Below are positions 12,515 to 21,877 of a DNA stretch of 64,000 nt, piece after piece. A program made the translations under genes and the position numbers. The stretch spans positions 25,294,250 to 25,358,249 of the forward strand of contig NC_066849.1 of the NCBI RefSeq assembly GCF_001640805.2. Reading direction: 5' to 3'. The stretch's first letter is position 1; each line of letters begins with the position of its first letter. Below the pieces are notes generated by a model. It had not been told where the DNA came from. It searched no databases and worked only from the letters and a program-made list of their open reading frames with translations. Source of the stretch: Lates calcarifer. Taxonomy: Eukaryota > Chordata > Actinopteri > Centropomidae.

Positions 12515-12541
12515 TGACTATATGTAGTAACTATATGTAGT
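12515..12541 (+). repeat. 13-bp tandem duplication next to the splice acceptor
   Basis: ACTATATGTAGTA occurs twice head to tail, just upstream of the polypyrimidine tract of the tns3 exon at 12,592. Confidence 0.8.
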
Positions 12542-12591
12542 AACGGAGGACTGACTTCATTTCTCTTTTCTTTTTTTTCTTTTTTTGTCAG

Positions 12592-12679
12592 ATGCCCGGA
12601 GTTTCCTGGACAGTATGAACCACACCGGCGGGTCCATGTGCTCAGTGTCGTCAGGAAGCCCCCTCCCACACACAGACAG
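12592..12679 (+). CDS. tns3: tns3 exon, disordered linker part 1
   Basis: Eighty-eight bases between TTTTTTGTCAG and GTACAC. It reads (G)AT GCC CGG AGT..., giving [14 protein letters not shown] and [15 protein letters not shown], a Ser-rich disordered segment. It enters one base into a codon and leaves two bases into one. The other two frames meet stops in this exon or the next. Confidence 0.85.
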
Positions 12680-15600
12680 GTACACACACCTGGTTCTTTA
12701 CTTAATCTACCAGCCATAAAACTAACTGATTAACAGTGAGTATGTGCTCATTTCTACTTCTAACTCACCCTCTGTCTTCCCCTGCAGTGCCACTCCTCCC
12801 CCAGTGTGGCATGACCGGACTCCATCCTCCCTCAACTCCAACTACCCCCCACAGCCGTCACCCCCTCTCTCCCTCAGCACTCCCAATGCCCACAGTTCTC
12901 CCCGGGGGGCTCCGAAAAGCCCTGGCGGAGACAGACAGACGGACAGCACAGACTTGTCCTCGTTGTTGTTGGGAACGGCGGCCTGGATCACAGCCTGCTG
13001 GAGGCCATGGAGGGGCTCGGGACTCTGAACCTTGGGGGAGAGGGGGGCCTCGCTCCGCTGCTGCCTGAGAAGAGGAGATGGGGCGAGGGGGGAGAGCTTG
13101 GCTCCCGCTCCCCTTCTCTAAGCGGGTTTTCTAGCCCTCACAGTGGTAGCAGCCTCAGCATCCCCTTCTCGTCTTCCATGTCCCCTGATCCTCTTAGAGG
13201 ACACAGTGGGGCCCAGTCACCCGCATCAGGTACACTGAGGTCCCTGTATCTCTACATAGATTCATTTTACTCCATATTTCTCTTATAAACAGTCAAATTA
13301 CAATAAATACAACAGCCTGTGTTGTTGTGGATATATTTTATCCCTCCCCTGAGTCAATCCCTCCAGAATCACAATCACAAGATTTTAATTTTTCATTATT
13401 TTACTTAAGAACTTTTCTGATGTCAGATAAACAGCAATAATTGTCTGTGCATTCAGTACTCAATATCTGTGAACTTATTATTTTTATACTGATAGTGATA
13501 TCTGTATGTTTAGTTTCTATTAACACTTCTTTGATGTGTTGACAAAATTTTTGTGTTGATTTGAACATCCTGCTCCTAGAGCTAATCACTCTCCACACGA
13601 AACTACCACAACGGTCAAACTAAATCTAATAAATCAGTTACTGCTCACGCTAGGCATTGCTGAATGTTGCAAATCACAAGTTTCTGGAAAAGTTGCTGCA
13701 GCTGCAGAGACGGACTGTAGAAGTTTTTAGACTAAAAGTTAAAACTTCCTGCAACTACAATACAACAGAGATTAATGCAGTTTTTCTTTCAGGTGAACTT
13801 TTTAGAAAAAAGTAGAATAAAGTCTTACAGTAATTTTACAAGAAAAAGGTTATAACATTGAGGAAAAAAGTTGTATTTCAAGAAAATTATTGCCATATTT
13901 AACAATAAAGTCCTGATATTAAAGGATAATAACTAAATCTGAGTTTCTGCTGAGACCTGAAACATTTTCAATGATTTTAGAAGCGCAAATAAACCAAAAA
14001 AAGACCTGGAACGTAGCATAGCGTACCACCCAGGTTGAGCAATAATTTATCTTTTTGTAATTTGGGTGTACTGACCCTTTAAACGGTCACTCTCACTTCA
14101 TTTTTTTCCCACCGTCTTGTCATATTTGGGCTAAAGCCTGTCTTAAACCTAACATGGAGCTTTAATCTGTGTCTTGCAGACTCTGGCAGTAAGCAGGACA
14201 CTGTGAAGTTTGTTCAGGACACGTCCAAGTTCTGGTACAAGCCCGACATTTCCAGAGACCAAGGTAAATATTGGTTTTGGACCGGAGAGCCAAACGGCCA
14301 CTACTGAGCAGATAATACACCCTTGTGCAAAGGTTTCCCTCCATATGAGGTCTGAACATGACGTTTCTAACTTTAGCTTATCTTGTGTTTCCTCCCCTCT
14401 GTTGACCCACCGAGCAGCCATCACGGTGCTAAAGGACAAAGAGCCGGGCTCGTTCATCGTCAGAGACAGTCACTCGTTTCGCGGGGCGTACGGTTTGGCC
14501 ATGAAGGTGGCGACACCCCCTCCGTCTGTGTTACAACAGAGTAAGAAAGGTGAGTTGTCAGGAAGTGCTTGGTTTTACCTGGAAATCATCTCTTCTGTGG
14601 GAGTGCACGACAACCACCACCTTTAGTGATATTTTCTACTCATATATATGTGATTTTTATACATACACATACTTTTTGTGATGCATTCAAGTTCCCTCTA
14701 TTGCCTCTGCAGAAATTCTCTGTTATATAATGAGATATTTTAAGACAATTTAAGATGCATTTTGTACATATATACATGTGTTTTTGTGCCAGTTCAAACT
14801 CTTCCATCTGCGTGTTTATCTTTATACATTACACATGTAAATACACTGAGATTTGGTCGGTGTGTCTCTGCAGTAGGAGACCTGTCCAATGAGCTGGTGC
14901 GACACTTCCTGATAGAGTGTACACAGAAAGGAGTTCGTCTTAAAGGCTGCCCCAACGAGCCCTACTTTGGTGAGGATACTGTAAATGTGTTCAGCGTATT
15001 TGGTGTTTTATTTTGAAAGTTTCTAAATATTTGAGGCATCTGTGATAAAAAATCTTATTTACTTTTACATCTGGATATTGTAAATTTTCCATTTTTGTTT
15101 ATAGATAAAACAACTGCTTGGCAAAGTCTCCAATCGTAATACTTCATCATATCGATGTGATCCTGCTTGTTATGAGCATAAAAAATATGGCAAAATTGTC
15201 TATCACCCAACACGCTTATACTTAGACTGAGTCTTGTACACATGATTATAACACTGGCTTGTCAGTCATCCAAAGGGATAACTCTAATAATAACAATGAA
15301 AACTTTTTCAACATCTCATCTCATGTTTTATAAAATATCACTACAGGTCTCAGATAAATAGGTTATGTTTCATTTTACATGTCTGTAATTATCAGAAGAA
15401 GTTGGACCTGGAAGTGTTACAGATAATATCTGAGGAGTAGAGATTTAAACTAAACGATTTATTATTAGTCTGCTGCACCATGACAATTTCCCTCACATCT
15501 ATAACAACCAAAAGTAACACAAACAAACAGTGGGGTGTGGAAATCAGCGAGCAGCGAATGCTCTACTCAACACATTTAAATTGCAAACCGACATTTTAAA

Positions 15601-17224
15601 GTGTTGTCTTCAGCACTCTCAGTCAGTCAGAGCAGTTTATTCCCTCAAATGCTTCTAATTCCCAGCGAGGTTATAAAAACACAGCAGCCCAGGATTTTAA
15701 TGTGTCTCCTCTGCCACCCTCTAGTGGTCAAAGCCATGAGGTGCACTGATAATTAGTCCTGTTGGGTGGGTTTGTCTGTGAAATATTAATGTTCTGATTT
15801 TATTTTTCTCCCCCCTGACAGGAAGTCTCACTGCTCTGGTGTGTCAGCACTCCATCACCCCTCTGGCTCTGCCCTGTAAACTCATCCTGCCTGACAAAGG
15901 TAAACCGAGTGTGTTTTTGTTTTTTTCTTTGGGTAAAAAGCGTCTGCCAAATGACTGAATGTAACTGTCCGGTTAATGCTTGCAGATCCAGTGGAGGAGC
16001 TGAGTGACTCATCTGCACAGACAGCTACAAACTCAGCAGCTGAACTCCTCAAACAGGGAGCAGGTACGACACAGACACCACATATGTTTGTTTGACTTGT
16101 GTAAGCAGTGTATTCAGTTCATTATCAACACACACAGAGCCTGAGTTGTGTTTCAGTGAATAAAATTAGTAGATAATGACTCAAGCTCCTTTATTTTGTG
16201 TGCCTGTGTGTTGTTTGTGTAGCGTGTAACGTGTGGTACCTGGGCTCTGTGGCGCTGGAGTCGTTGACGGGACACCAGGCGGTCCAGAAGGCGACCACGA
16301 TGACGCTGTCCATGGATCCTCCGCCGGCCTCCACCGTCGTCCACTTCAAAGTGTCGGCGCAGGGCATCACGCTCACCGACAACCAGAGGAAGTGAGTGAT
16401 CGCACACCTAAAGACACACACATACAGGACATCACACAGGACTACACACTGACTCTCTGTCTCTGCTCGATCCTGCAGGTTGTTCTTCAGGAGACATTAC
16501 GCTGTCAACACTGTTATATTCTGTTCTCTGGACCCACAGGGAAGGAAGTGAGTACTATCACAACCTTAGTTTCTATCTGTCTGTCATGGTGGTTGATGTA
16601 ATATTAATGTGATATATAAATATGTGCATTTATAATCATAATGTTCCTCTGACTGAACAGATGGACCAGAGGCAGCGGCTCCACTGCAAAGTAAGTTTTC
16701 ATCATCTTCTCCCTTCACTACTCCTCATCACCTTTGTTATGGTGCATCGTGTTTACGTTCATTTCTTATTTTAGTACAGAAAAAATGTTGTTTATGTGAA
16801 TTTTACCTGCTTAAAATGTACAATCTGAGATCTGGAATCTGCTCTGAGGTCTCAGGGAGAGAGGAGTAATCTAAGAATGATATGATATGATCATCATGAT
16901 CAATCATCATCTTTAAATGTCAAGTTTTTAGGTGCTATAAAGACAGAAGTTTGTTGCCTCTTTCTTCACAAAGAACAAATCCTCAAATGAGGAACTGTGA
17001 ACCTTTCTCCGCCTGTTCACACTTAGTAATTTACAATTTGTAAAAAATAAATAAAGTCTCTCTCTCGCCTTCCTTCTTCCAGGATCTTTGGATTTGTAGC
17101 CAGGAAATCTCAGAGTGAGACTGAAAACATGTGCCACCTGTTCGCTGAGCATGACCCGGAGCAGCCGGCGAGCGCCATCGTCAACTTTGTCTCAAAGGTC
17201 ATGATCGGGTCACATAAAAAGTAA
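12592..17224 (+). CDS. tns3: Tensin-3, 3' coding exons (SH2 and PTB domains)
   Basis: Tensin-3 is a focal-adhesion adaptor that binds integrin tails and tyrosine-phosphorylated proteins. Eleven coding exons can be joined with GT-AG junctions and consistent phase: 12592-12679, 12788-13229, 14180-14263, 14418-14549, 14874-14969, 15822-15899, 15986-16063, 16223-16391, 16479-16547, 16661-16690 and 17083-17224. The product has a Ser/Pro-rich linker with [15 protein letters not shown], an SH2 domain with the phosphotyrosine-binding FIVRDS, and a PTB domain ending [13 protein letters not shown]. Wording such as [16 protein letters not shown] and [19 protein letters not shown] is nearer to TNS3 than TNS1. 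The 5' exons are outside the window. One exon has a one-base frame break near 12,961-12,975. Confidence 0.95.
12788..13229 (+). CDS. tns3: tns3 exon, disordered linker part 2, with a one-base frame break
   Basis: The 442-base exon lies between CCCCTGCAG and GTACAC. Read in phase from the previous exon it gives [20 protein letters not shown] up to [12 protein letters not shown], then goes out of frame and stops at 13,028. The downstream part is clearly tensin in the +2 frame: [20 protein letters not shown], then LPEKRR and [15 protein letters not shown], which leads correctly into the SH2 exon. One missing base (or two extra) near 12,961-12,975, in TTGTTGTTGGGAACGG, explains this. It could be an assembly indel or a real mutation. 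Confidence 0.85.
13919..14082 (-). repeat. End of a TTAA-flanked short inverted-repeat element
   Basis: The right end reads TGTACTGACCCTTTAA. Its reverse complement, TTAAAGGGTCAGTACACCCA, matches the terminal repeat of the intact element at 18,743-19,148. The left boundary TTAAAGGATAATAAC is weak. The inside is unlike the intact copy, so this is another subfamily or a decayed copy, lying in the tns3 intron. Confidence 0.45.
14180..14263 (+). CDS. tns3: tns3 exon, start of SH2 domain
   Basis: It lies between GTCTTGCAG and GTAAAT and is 84 bases in phase 1/1. It encodes [20 protein letters not shown] and KPDISRDQ, the conserved entry into the tensin SH2 domain with the FWYKPDISR signature. Confidence 0.95.
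14418..14549 (+). CDS. tns3: tns3 exon, SH2 phosphotyrosine-binding pocket
   Basis: It is 132 bases in phase 1/1 between CGAGCAG and GTGAGT. It encodes [20 protein letters not shown] and then [20 protein letters not shown]. The FIVRDS motif carries the invariant SH2 arginine that contacts phosphotyrosine. Confidence 0.97.
14874..14969 (+). CDS. tns3: tns3 exon with tandem (NAGNAG) acceptor, SH2 middle
   Basis: It encodes (V)[19 protein letters not shown] and [12 protein letters not shown], ending at a GTGAGG donor. The acceptor reads CTCTGCAGTAG, so splicing after CAG (exon from 14,874) adds a Val codon and splicing after TAG (exon from 14,877) omits it. Both keep the frame. Mammalian TNS3 has an extra residue at this position compared with TNS1. 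Confidence 0.93.
15714..15727 (-). promoter_or_regulatory. CTCF-like motif (minus orientation, imperfect)
   Basis: The reverse complement reads CCACTAGAGGGTGG, which differs from the CTCF core CCASYAGRKGGCRS at the C of GGC and possibly one flanking position. It is a weak candidate within the tns3 intron before the 15,822 exon. Confidence 0.25.
15822..15899 (+). CDS. tns3: tns3 exon, end of SH2 domain
   Basis: It is 78 bases in phase 1/1 between CCTGACAG and GTAAAC. It encodes [19 protein letters not shown] then KLILPDK. The segment is nearly identical in vertebrate tensins, and the ALVCQHSI wording fits TNS3. Confidence 0.97.
15986..16063 (+). CDS. tns3: tns3 exon, SH2-PTB linker
   Basis: It is 78 bases in phase 1/1 between GCTTGCAG and GTACGA. 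It encodes [20 protein letters not shown] and LLKQGA, the acidic/Ser linker that leads into the PTB domain. Confidence 0.95.
16223..16391 (+). CDS. tns3: tns3 exon, first half of PTB domain
   Basis: It is 169 bases between TTTGTGTAG and GTGAGT, entering in phase 1 and leaving in phase 2. It encodes [20 protein letters not shown] up to [19 protein letters not shown]. This is the tensin PTB fold, which binds NPxY motifs of beta-integrin tails. Confidence 0.97.
16479..16547 (+). CDS. tns3: tns3 exon, PTB domain middle
   Basis: It is 69 bases in phase 2/2 between TCCTGCAG and GTGAGT. It encodes [20 protein letters not shown] and GRK, the classic tensin PTB LFFRRHY strand. Confidence 0.97.
16661..16690 (+). 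CDS. tns3: tns3 30-base micro-exon in PTB domain
   Basis: Only 30 bases, between CTGAACAG and GTAAGT, encoding the completion of Lys then WTRGSGSTA and the start of Lys. It keeps phase 2/2, so skipping would remove ten residues without a frameshift. The neighbouring exons require it to match known tensin PTB sequences. Confidence 0.9.
17083..17224 (+). CDS. tns3: tns3 last coding exon, PTB end and stop
   Basis: From CTTCTTCCAG to the TAA at 17,222-17,224. It encodes [20 protein letters not shown], then [20 protein letters not shown], ending [32 protein letters not shown] is the TNS3 C-terminal signature (TNS1 ends differently). Confidence 0.97.
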
Positions 17225-17391
17225 CGAGAGAAAGACTCAAACTGACAGACTGAGGATCGACTTCCCACCCAGACATCACATTAAAAAAAGACCTCTACAA
17301 CAACTTTTCCTCCCAAGAGTCAAAAAAAAAAAAAAAAAAAAACTATGAAGCCACACACTCCAGAAGAACCAGGCTGCACTGCAGGATGCTG

Positions 17392-17405
17392 CCACCAGAG
17401 GGCGC
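17392..17405 (+). promoter_or_regulatory. CTCF-like motif, full core match
   Basis: CCACCAGAGGGCGC matches the CTCF core CCASYAGRKGGCRS at all 14 positions and is followed by T. It lies inside the predicted tns3 3'UTR. Binding is inferred from the motif only. Confidence 0.45.
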
Positions 17406-17586
17406 TAAGACTGTCATATATGTAAAGACTCGCCTGCAAGATGCCAAGGTTTTTTAAAAAATATAAAATGTATATAAAATCAAAACACTTTTTCACAGAG
17501 GATCTACTATGAAAACCAGATTTTGTCATGTTTAAAATACTTTATCTTCAGACTTACTTTAAATACACCGTATCACACTGACAAAA

Positions 17587-17592
17587 AATAAA
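17587..17592 (+). terminator. tns3: Candidate proximal poly(A) signal of tns3
   Basis: Canonical AATAAA about 360 bases after the stop codon, with an ATTAAA 24 bases further on. Which signal is used cannot be told from sequence alone. Confidence 0.35.
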
Positions 17593-18260
17593 AACAAAAA
17601 AGCTCTTCTGATTAAACCTGAAGAATATGAGATATTCTGCACATAAATATAAACAACTAAGTATGGATTATAATTCTGAAATCTTTTCCTCTTGGTAAAA
17701 ATATGTAAATCAGGTTTCAACATCACCACAGGTCCATTTTACTGTATATGTTCAAACCATACTGTCACATGACAAAGCCAACAATGTGGTCGCCTTGTAC
17801 TTAAGATGGATTTATCGTGTTGTGTTTATATATTGCTCAAAGTATTTATCCCTTTTTACAGATATGTAAAAGGCTTTCTTTCCCCTAAATATACGTCATA
17901 TATTTTTGTATGTCCCATGTTATTGTGGGGAGAATATGATGTAGTATTTTACCTAACAATGAACTAACTACATAATCTGCCCTATGTGTACTTGTATTAC
18001 TAATATAGTTGTTAATATGTTCCTTTACCAATGACCTAAATACAGATTTGTGTACAGTTACGGTTCCTCAAATACAGTCACCATGTCCGATCTCTTCTTC
18101 TGCCTTACATTAAGTTTTTGGCTGATTTGTAAATGAAAGTTTCCACAGCATCTCTGCTGGGACGGTGCAGGGATGATGTATATTTGTAGGCCAACCAGGA
18201 AGTTAGCATCTCCCTGGTTCCCTCGACAGAAAGTCAACTGGTTTTTGGATTGTTGCAGAA

Positions 18261-18266
18261 AATAAA
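18261..18266 (+). terminator. tns3: Candidate distal poly(A) signal of tns3
   Basis: AATAAA followed about 40 bases later by T/G-rich TTTTGTTCAG, the arrangement expected of a cleavage site. Another AATAAA lies at 18,621. Confidence 0.35.
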
Positions 18267-18742
18267 CTCTTTGATCAACAAACACTTATGATACTTAAAC
18301 CTTTTGTTCAGTAATAATCTTCACAACTTTTTGAAGCCTAAATACAAGCTACAAACTTTCAACTGGTCATTTCATTTAGCTCTGAGCTCTTCTACAAAAG
18401 TCTTTCTTCTTAGAAAGTTAGTGATAGTTTGAAAGAGCGTGAGTAGAAACACAATGAGGCTGTAAAGGTGGACTGGTGAGTAGATCGCTTTTCAGGTTAA
18501 TGTCCCCAACAACATCTGTAGTCTCATTTAGACACTCGTTAGCAACTGCCTTTTTTAAGACACGTAAAAGCTTTTAAAAAATCAAAAATGGTGTATTTTC
18601 TGATGTACTTTACATCATAGAATAAAACATGACTTTATTTCAGCCATTCAAAAAACCCACTGACTTTGGGATGAGGGAGCAGGAAGTGCTAACATGCTAA
18701 CTTACTTCTGGGTTCCGTACACTACTCCATTCTGAGGCCTTG

Positions 18743-19148
18743 TTAAAGGGTCAGTTCACCCAGATTAAGAGAACAACATTACAGACAGCAGACAGACAGG
18801 CTGCGTCTCTCTGCCGTTTGCCGCTGTGTGGGTCATTTTTTAGCAAAAAAACAGCTGCTACTATAACTGGAAACAGACTGAGAGGAGTGTTGCAGGCCGC
18901 ATAACCAATCCAGAGCAGAAATAAAGACCTCCACAGAGCGAAATGGACCTGCAGGTGAAAAGCTACTCCCTTCACATTTGATCTGATGTTTACACCATAA
19001 GAAACTATTGATTTTTGGAGCTTTTAACATCACAAATGTGGATGGAGGCAAATGACTCAGATATCTCAAAAATAAAACAAAATGTGCATGACTTAAATGC
19101 AACCAGAGGTGACAAGACATGTTTCTTTTGGTTGAACTGACCCTTTAA
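18743..19148. mobile_element. TTAA-flanked short inverted-repeat element (MITE)
   Basis: The left end TTAAAGGGTCAGTTCACCCA and the right end GGTTGAACTGACCCTTTAA are inverted copies: AGGGTCAGTTCA is shared exactly. Each is bordered by TTAA, which would be the target-site duplication expected of piggyBac-type transposition. The element is about 406 bases with no transposase, so it is a non-autonomous copy. The open frames inside are not genes. An end of a relative lies at 14,070-14,082. Confidence 0.75.
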
Positions 19149-19174
19149 AATCAGAACCGTAGTTTGCAGCTTCA

Positions 19175-19190
19175 CCAATAGATGGCAGTA
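19175..19190 (+). promoter_or_regulatory. CTCF-like motif, 13 of 14 core positions
   Basis: CCAATAGATGGCAGTA matches the core CCASYAGRKGGCRS except for A at position 4. It sits just after the inverted-repeat element at 18,743-19,148, in the same orientation as the 17,392 motif. Confidence 0.4.
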
Positions 19191-20086
19191 ATCAGCCACC
19201 AAATTCCACACTTCAAACAGAATCAAAGAGTGGACGAGTTGAGCACTCATTTAAATCTGCAGAACTTTTAGGATATTTAACAAATGTTCAGTTTCTGGCT
19301 GTGTTTTTATGCTTTCCTGCTCCTTCCCTGCTTTTACAATCACACGGGTTTTAATAGCACAAATCAGTTTCAGATGAATGTGAGCAAGTCCACACATGCG
19401 AGAAAGAACCACCCTCTTGAATAAACTTGGCAGCGTCAAAGTGTGTCCAAGCTTGTGCGAGTGTGTTTAAGGAATAAAAAACAGAGCATCCATGATAGAA
19501 AAAAGGTGCCTGATCGGCCTCCAGGTGCCTCAAAGACCTGCTGCTCTGCCTGTGCCCTGGTTTCAGAGGCCAGATCATCAGATACCGGCTCTGAATGAGG
19601 CTCTATTCAGGTTCCTGGTCTCTGTGGAGAGAGCTGAGGAACTGGAGGTGGAGGAGAGACATGGGGACACATCACCCATCACTGTCCTGCAGCCCTGCCT
19701 GGCCTGGGGAAAGAGGGGCAGCACGGAGGGTGGCGAGGGGGGTGTAGTAATGGTGTCTGTGTGGGGGGTGGGGGTGATGGAGGTGGGGGGTAGTCGGCGG
19801 TGGATGACCTCACCATTACGGGAAACTTTCCCACAGCCTGCACACAAAGAAGGCCGTCAAAAGGTAAAAAGGATGAGAAAGAATAGAAATTTAACACAGT
19901 GTGTAAAAAAGGAGGCAAAGTGCGGAAGAGTGGTTAGAGGGGCTGTTTCAGAGGGGGAGTCGTCTTCCCTTTTCAGTGATTCACTGATTTTCAGGCTTGA
20001 TAGAAGCTCTACTTTCGCTCAGAAAGGCCTGAGAGAGACTCAGCTCACAGCAGCGACCCTCAGTCTGGCTCCTGTCCTCTCTCTGC

Positions 20087-20160
20087 TGAGTCACCTGCCG
20101 CCATTTTGTCCCCTAGCTGGACCTCTGCTTGCACTTCCTGCTGCACTTCCTGTCAGGTGG
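20087..20160. promoter_or_regulatory. Dense AP-1/YY1/ETS/E-box motif cluster
   Basis: Within 74 bases there is a perfect AP-1 site TGAGTCA (20,087-20,093) overlapping an E-box CACCTG, a full 12-base YY1 match GCCGCCATTTTG (20,097-20,108), two ETS sites in CACTTCCTG (20,132-20,140 and 20,144-20,152) spaced 12 bases apart, and an E-box CAGGTG (20,154-20,159). TEAD-like CATTCC and GAATG follow near 20,240-20,265. This is a strong enhancer-like grouping about 2.9 kb past the tns3 stop. Confidence 0.45.
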
Positions 20161-20200
20161 CCCACCAGCACCTGGTGGCCCGGCGGTTTTCACAGCCACC

Positions 20201-20225
20201 GCTGCTGCTGCTGCTGCTGCTGCTG
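20201..20225 (+). repeat. (GCT)8 trinucleotide repeat
   Basis: Eight GCT units in a row, beside the motif cluster at 20,087-20,160. Confidence 0.9.
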
Positions 20226-21162
20226 GACGACATCACATTCCTGGCATTGCTCGCTCCGAATGGTGTTTGGAAATCCAAAGGCCGGCTTCCGTTCGGGAAT
20301 GCCTCCCTCACAGAGTCCCTCTCAGCCTCTGATCCCCGGCCTCCTCTCACTTTATTTGAGTTAGCTATTTAAAGCCTATGCTAAGTGCGCTGCTGTTGCT
20401 GCTGTCGCTGTTGCTGCTTTGGCTGCACATGGGAGCAAACACACACACTCCGTCGCACACACTAAAACCACACCGACCCACAAATAATCCCTCTCCTATT
20501 TTTAATTTGGTGGGCAGGAGGGACAGAGCCTGCAGGGCTGACTGCGACCAGGCGGACAAACTCACTGATTTTATCTGTAATCTGTCATTTGCCTTTTGTT
20601 ATTGCACCAAATTTGGTTAGTTTGCAATTAGCGTAGGGTAATATGATGATATATATAGTGTGGAGATTTTGCTGAACAGCATAGTACTGTATATTTATAT
20701 AAAAGTATTTCCATTTGCTGGCACTAACTGTCAGAGGAATATTGTACTTTTTACTAAACTACAGTTACTTCACAGCTGGTTTCAAGTTGAATATTAAGAT
20801 TTTAAAAGCCAAACATGATAATTTTATAAATTATCATACACTGTTATTAATTTAAAGTGCTATTCTGGATACTTACTTTGATGTTTGATGTCTCTAAATG
20901 TCAAATTTACCACTAATAACTTACATATTCCAAGTCAAACTGGAGTATTTTTACACTGTGGTGTTGCTACCATGCATGACTGTAAATGTCGATGTGTACA
21001 TACGGATTTTACTTTGCGCTGCTGTTTATTTTTTAGTTTTTGACAGTCTCTTAACCTTTTCAGCTTCACCCTAACAGGTGGGCCAGAGCATACAAACTCA
21101 TGCTGTGCAGCTAAGCTTTGTTAAACCCAGAAAACGAAGCCCATCAAACTCGCTTTTGGAAC

Positions 21163-21322
21163 CAGGAAGTGCTGTCGCTGTGACAAATATGCCAAACTCT
21201 GTTTATAATTCTTGACATTTTCAAAGTTTCCTGGCTGGATATCAGAGATGAACACTGGTTTCTAATGACTTCCAAGTCTTTTTAACTGATCTACAGTTCA
21301 GCATTACTTTTGAACCTGCTGG
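21163..21322 (+). repeat. Dispersed repeat family R1, copy 2
   Basis: It matches copy 1 at 178-341 in the same orientation, sharing CAAACTCTGTTTATAATTCT and TTTTTAACTGATCTACAGTT. It has no coding capacity and its class is unknown. Confidence 0.75.
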
Positions 21323-21651
21323 GCCTGATTCCAGCAGTTTAAGCCGCTGACTATCACTCAGTTAGAGGGAGATCGTACCTGTTGCATAATGTTGCTCTGA
21401 ACTCTGCAGTCACATCAGAGCAGCTCTTCCTTTAATATCTCTGGTTGTACTGGACCATTATGGTAATGTTGCAAATCAATGAGCAGGACCTCTTTATGGG
21501 AACAAGCCCCTCACCCTCCCATCTGTATCTCTCAACACAAATACACTTGTATGGGCAGGAAATTAGTGTTACTCAACATCACAGAAAAACAACTTGCTTT
21601 AGATTTATGTGCTGGACCGTTTCACACTTCCATAAACAGCAAAATGTGAAT

Positions 21652-21684
<33 letters not shown>

Positions 21685-21701
21685 TATGCCTTATGACTTA
21701 T

Positions 21702-21734
<33 letters not shown>

Positions 21735-21877
21735 CACAGACACGCACACACACTTTGCACGCCAATCAAGACTTCTGGCCTACGTGCTCTCAGGCACATG
21801 CTCAGAAAGCAGTGCCTTTATGGCCAGCCACTTCATTGCATTGTCTCTGGTATGACTGACTGAAACACACTGTTTCA

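Larger units (their letters stand above)
1618..12591 (+). other. tns3: Large tns3 intron with repeats and possible regulatory blocks
   Basis: No further coding exon was recognised. The intron contains several dispersed repeats, long T-runs and G-rich tracts. Two short segments look regulatory: one near 7,540-7,650 and one near 10,920-10,975. The stretches 1,700-2,750, 3,130-6,700 and 9,000-10,600 hold nothing I can name. The intron ends in a strong polypyrimidine tract and CAG at 12,561-12,591. Confidence 0.7.
17225..18266 (+). other. tns3: tns3 3' untranslated region
   Basis: AT-rich sequence after the stop codon, with an A21 run at 17,322-17,342, a CTCF-like motif at 17,392, a Pumilio-type TGTATATA at 17,469-17,476 and poly(A) signals ATTAAA (17,280, 17,611) and AATAAA (17,587, 18,261, and a later 18,621). 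The true end is unknown. 18,266 is chosen as a plausible distal site because mammalian TNS3 also has a long 3'UTR. Confidence 0.55.
19492..20364 (+). other. 290-codon open frame of doubtful coding status
   Basis: This is the longest open frame in the window, but it has no recognisable domain. Its composition is irregular (G-rich and then Pro/Cys-rich stretches), and a (GCT)n repeat gives a run of Cys. An overlapping minus-strand frame is also open. The region is GC-rich, which lowers stop frequency. It is more likely regulatory DNA than a gene, though an orphan exon or retrocopy remnant is possible. Confidence 0.15.

Noticed and set aside
18751..19120. Minus-strand frames of 74 and 95 codons
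   Set aside because: They lie wholly inside the inverted-repeat element at 18,743-19,148 and have no transposase features.
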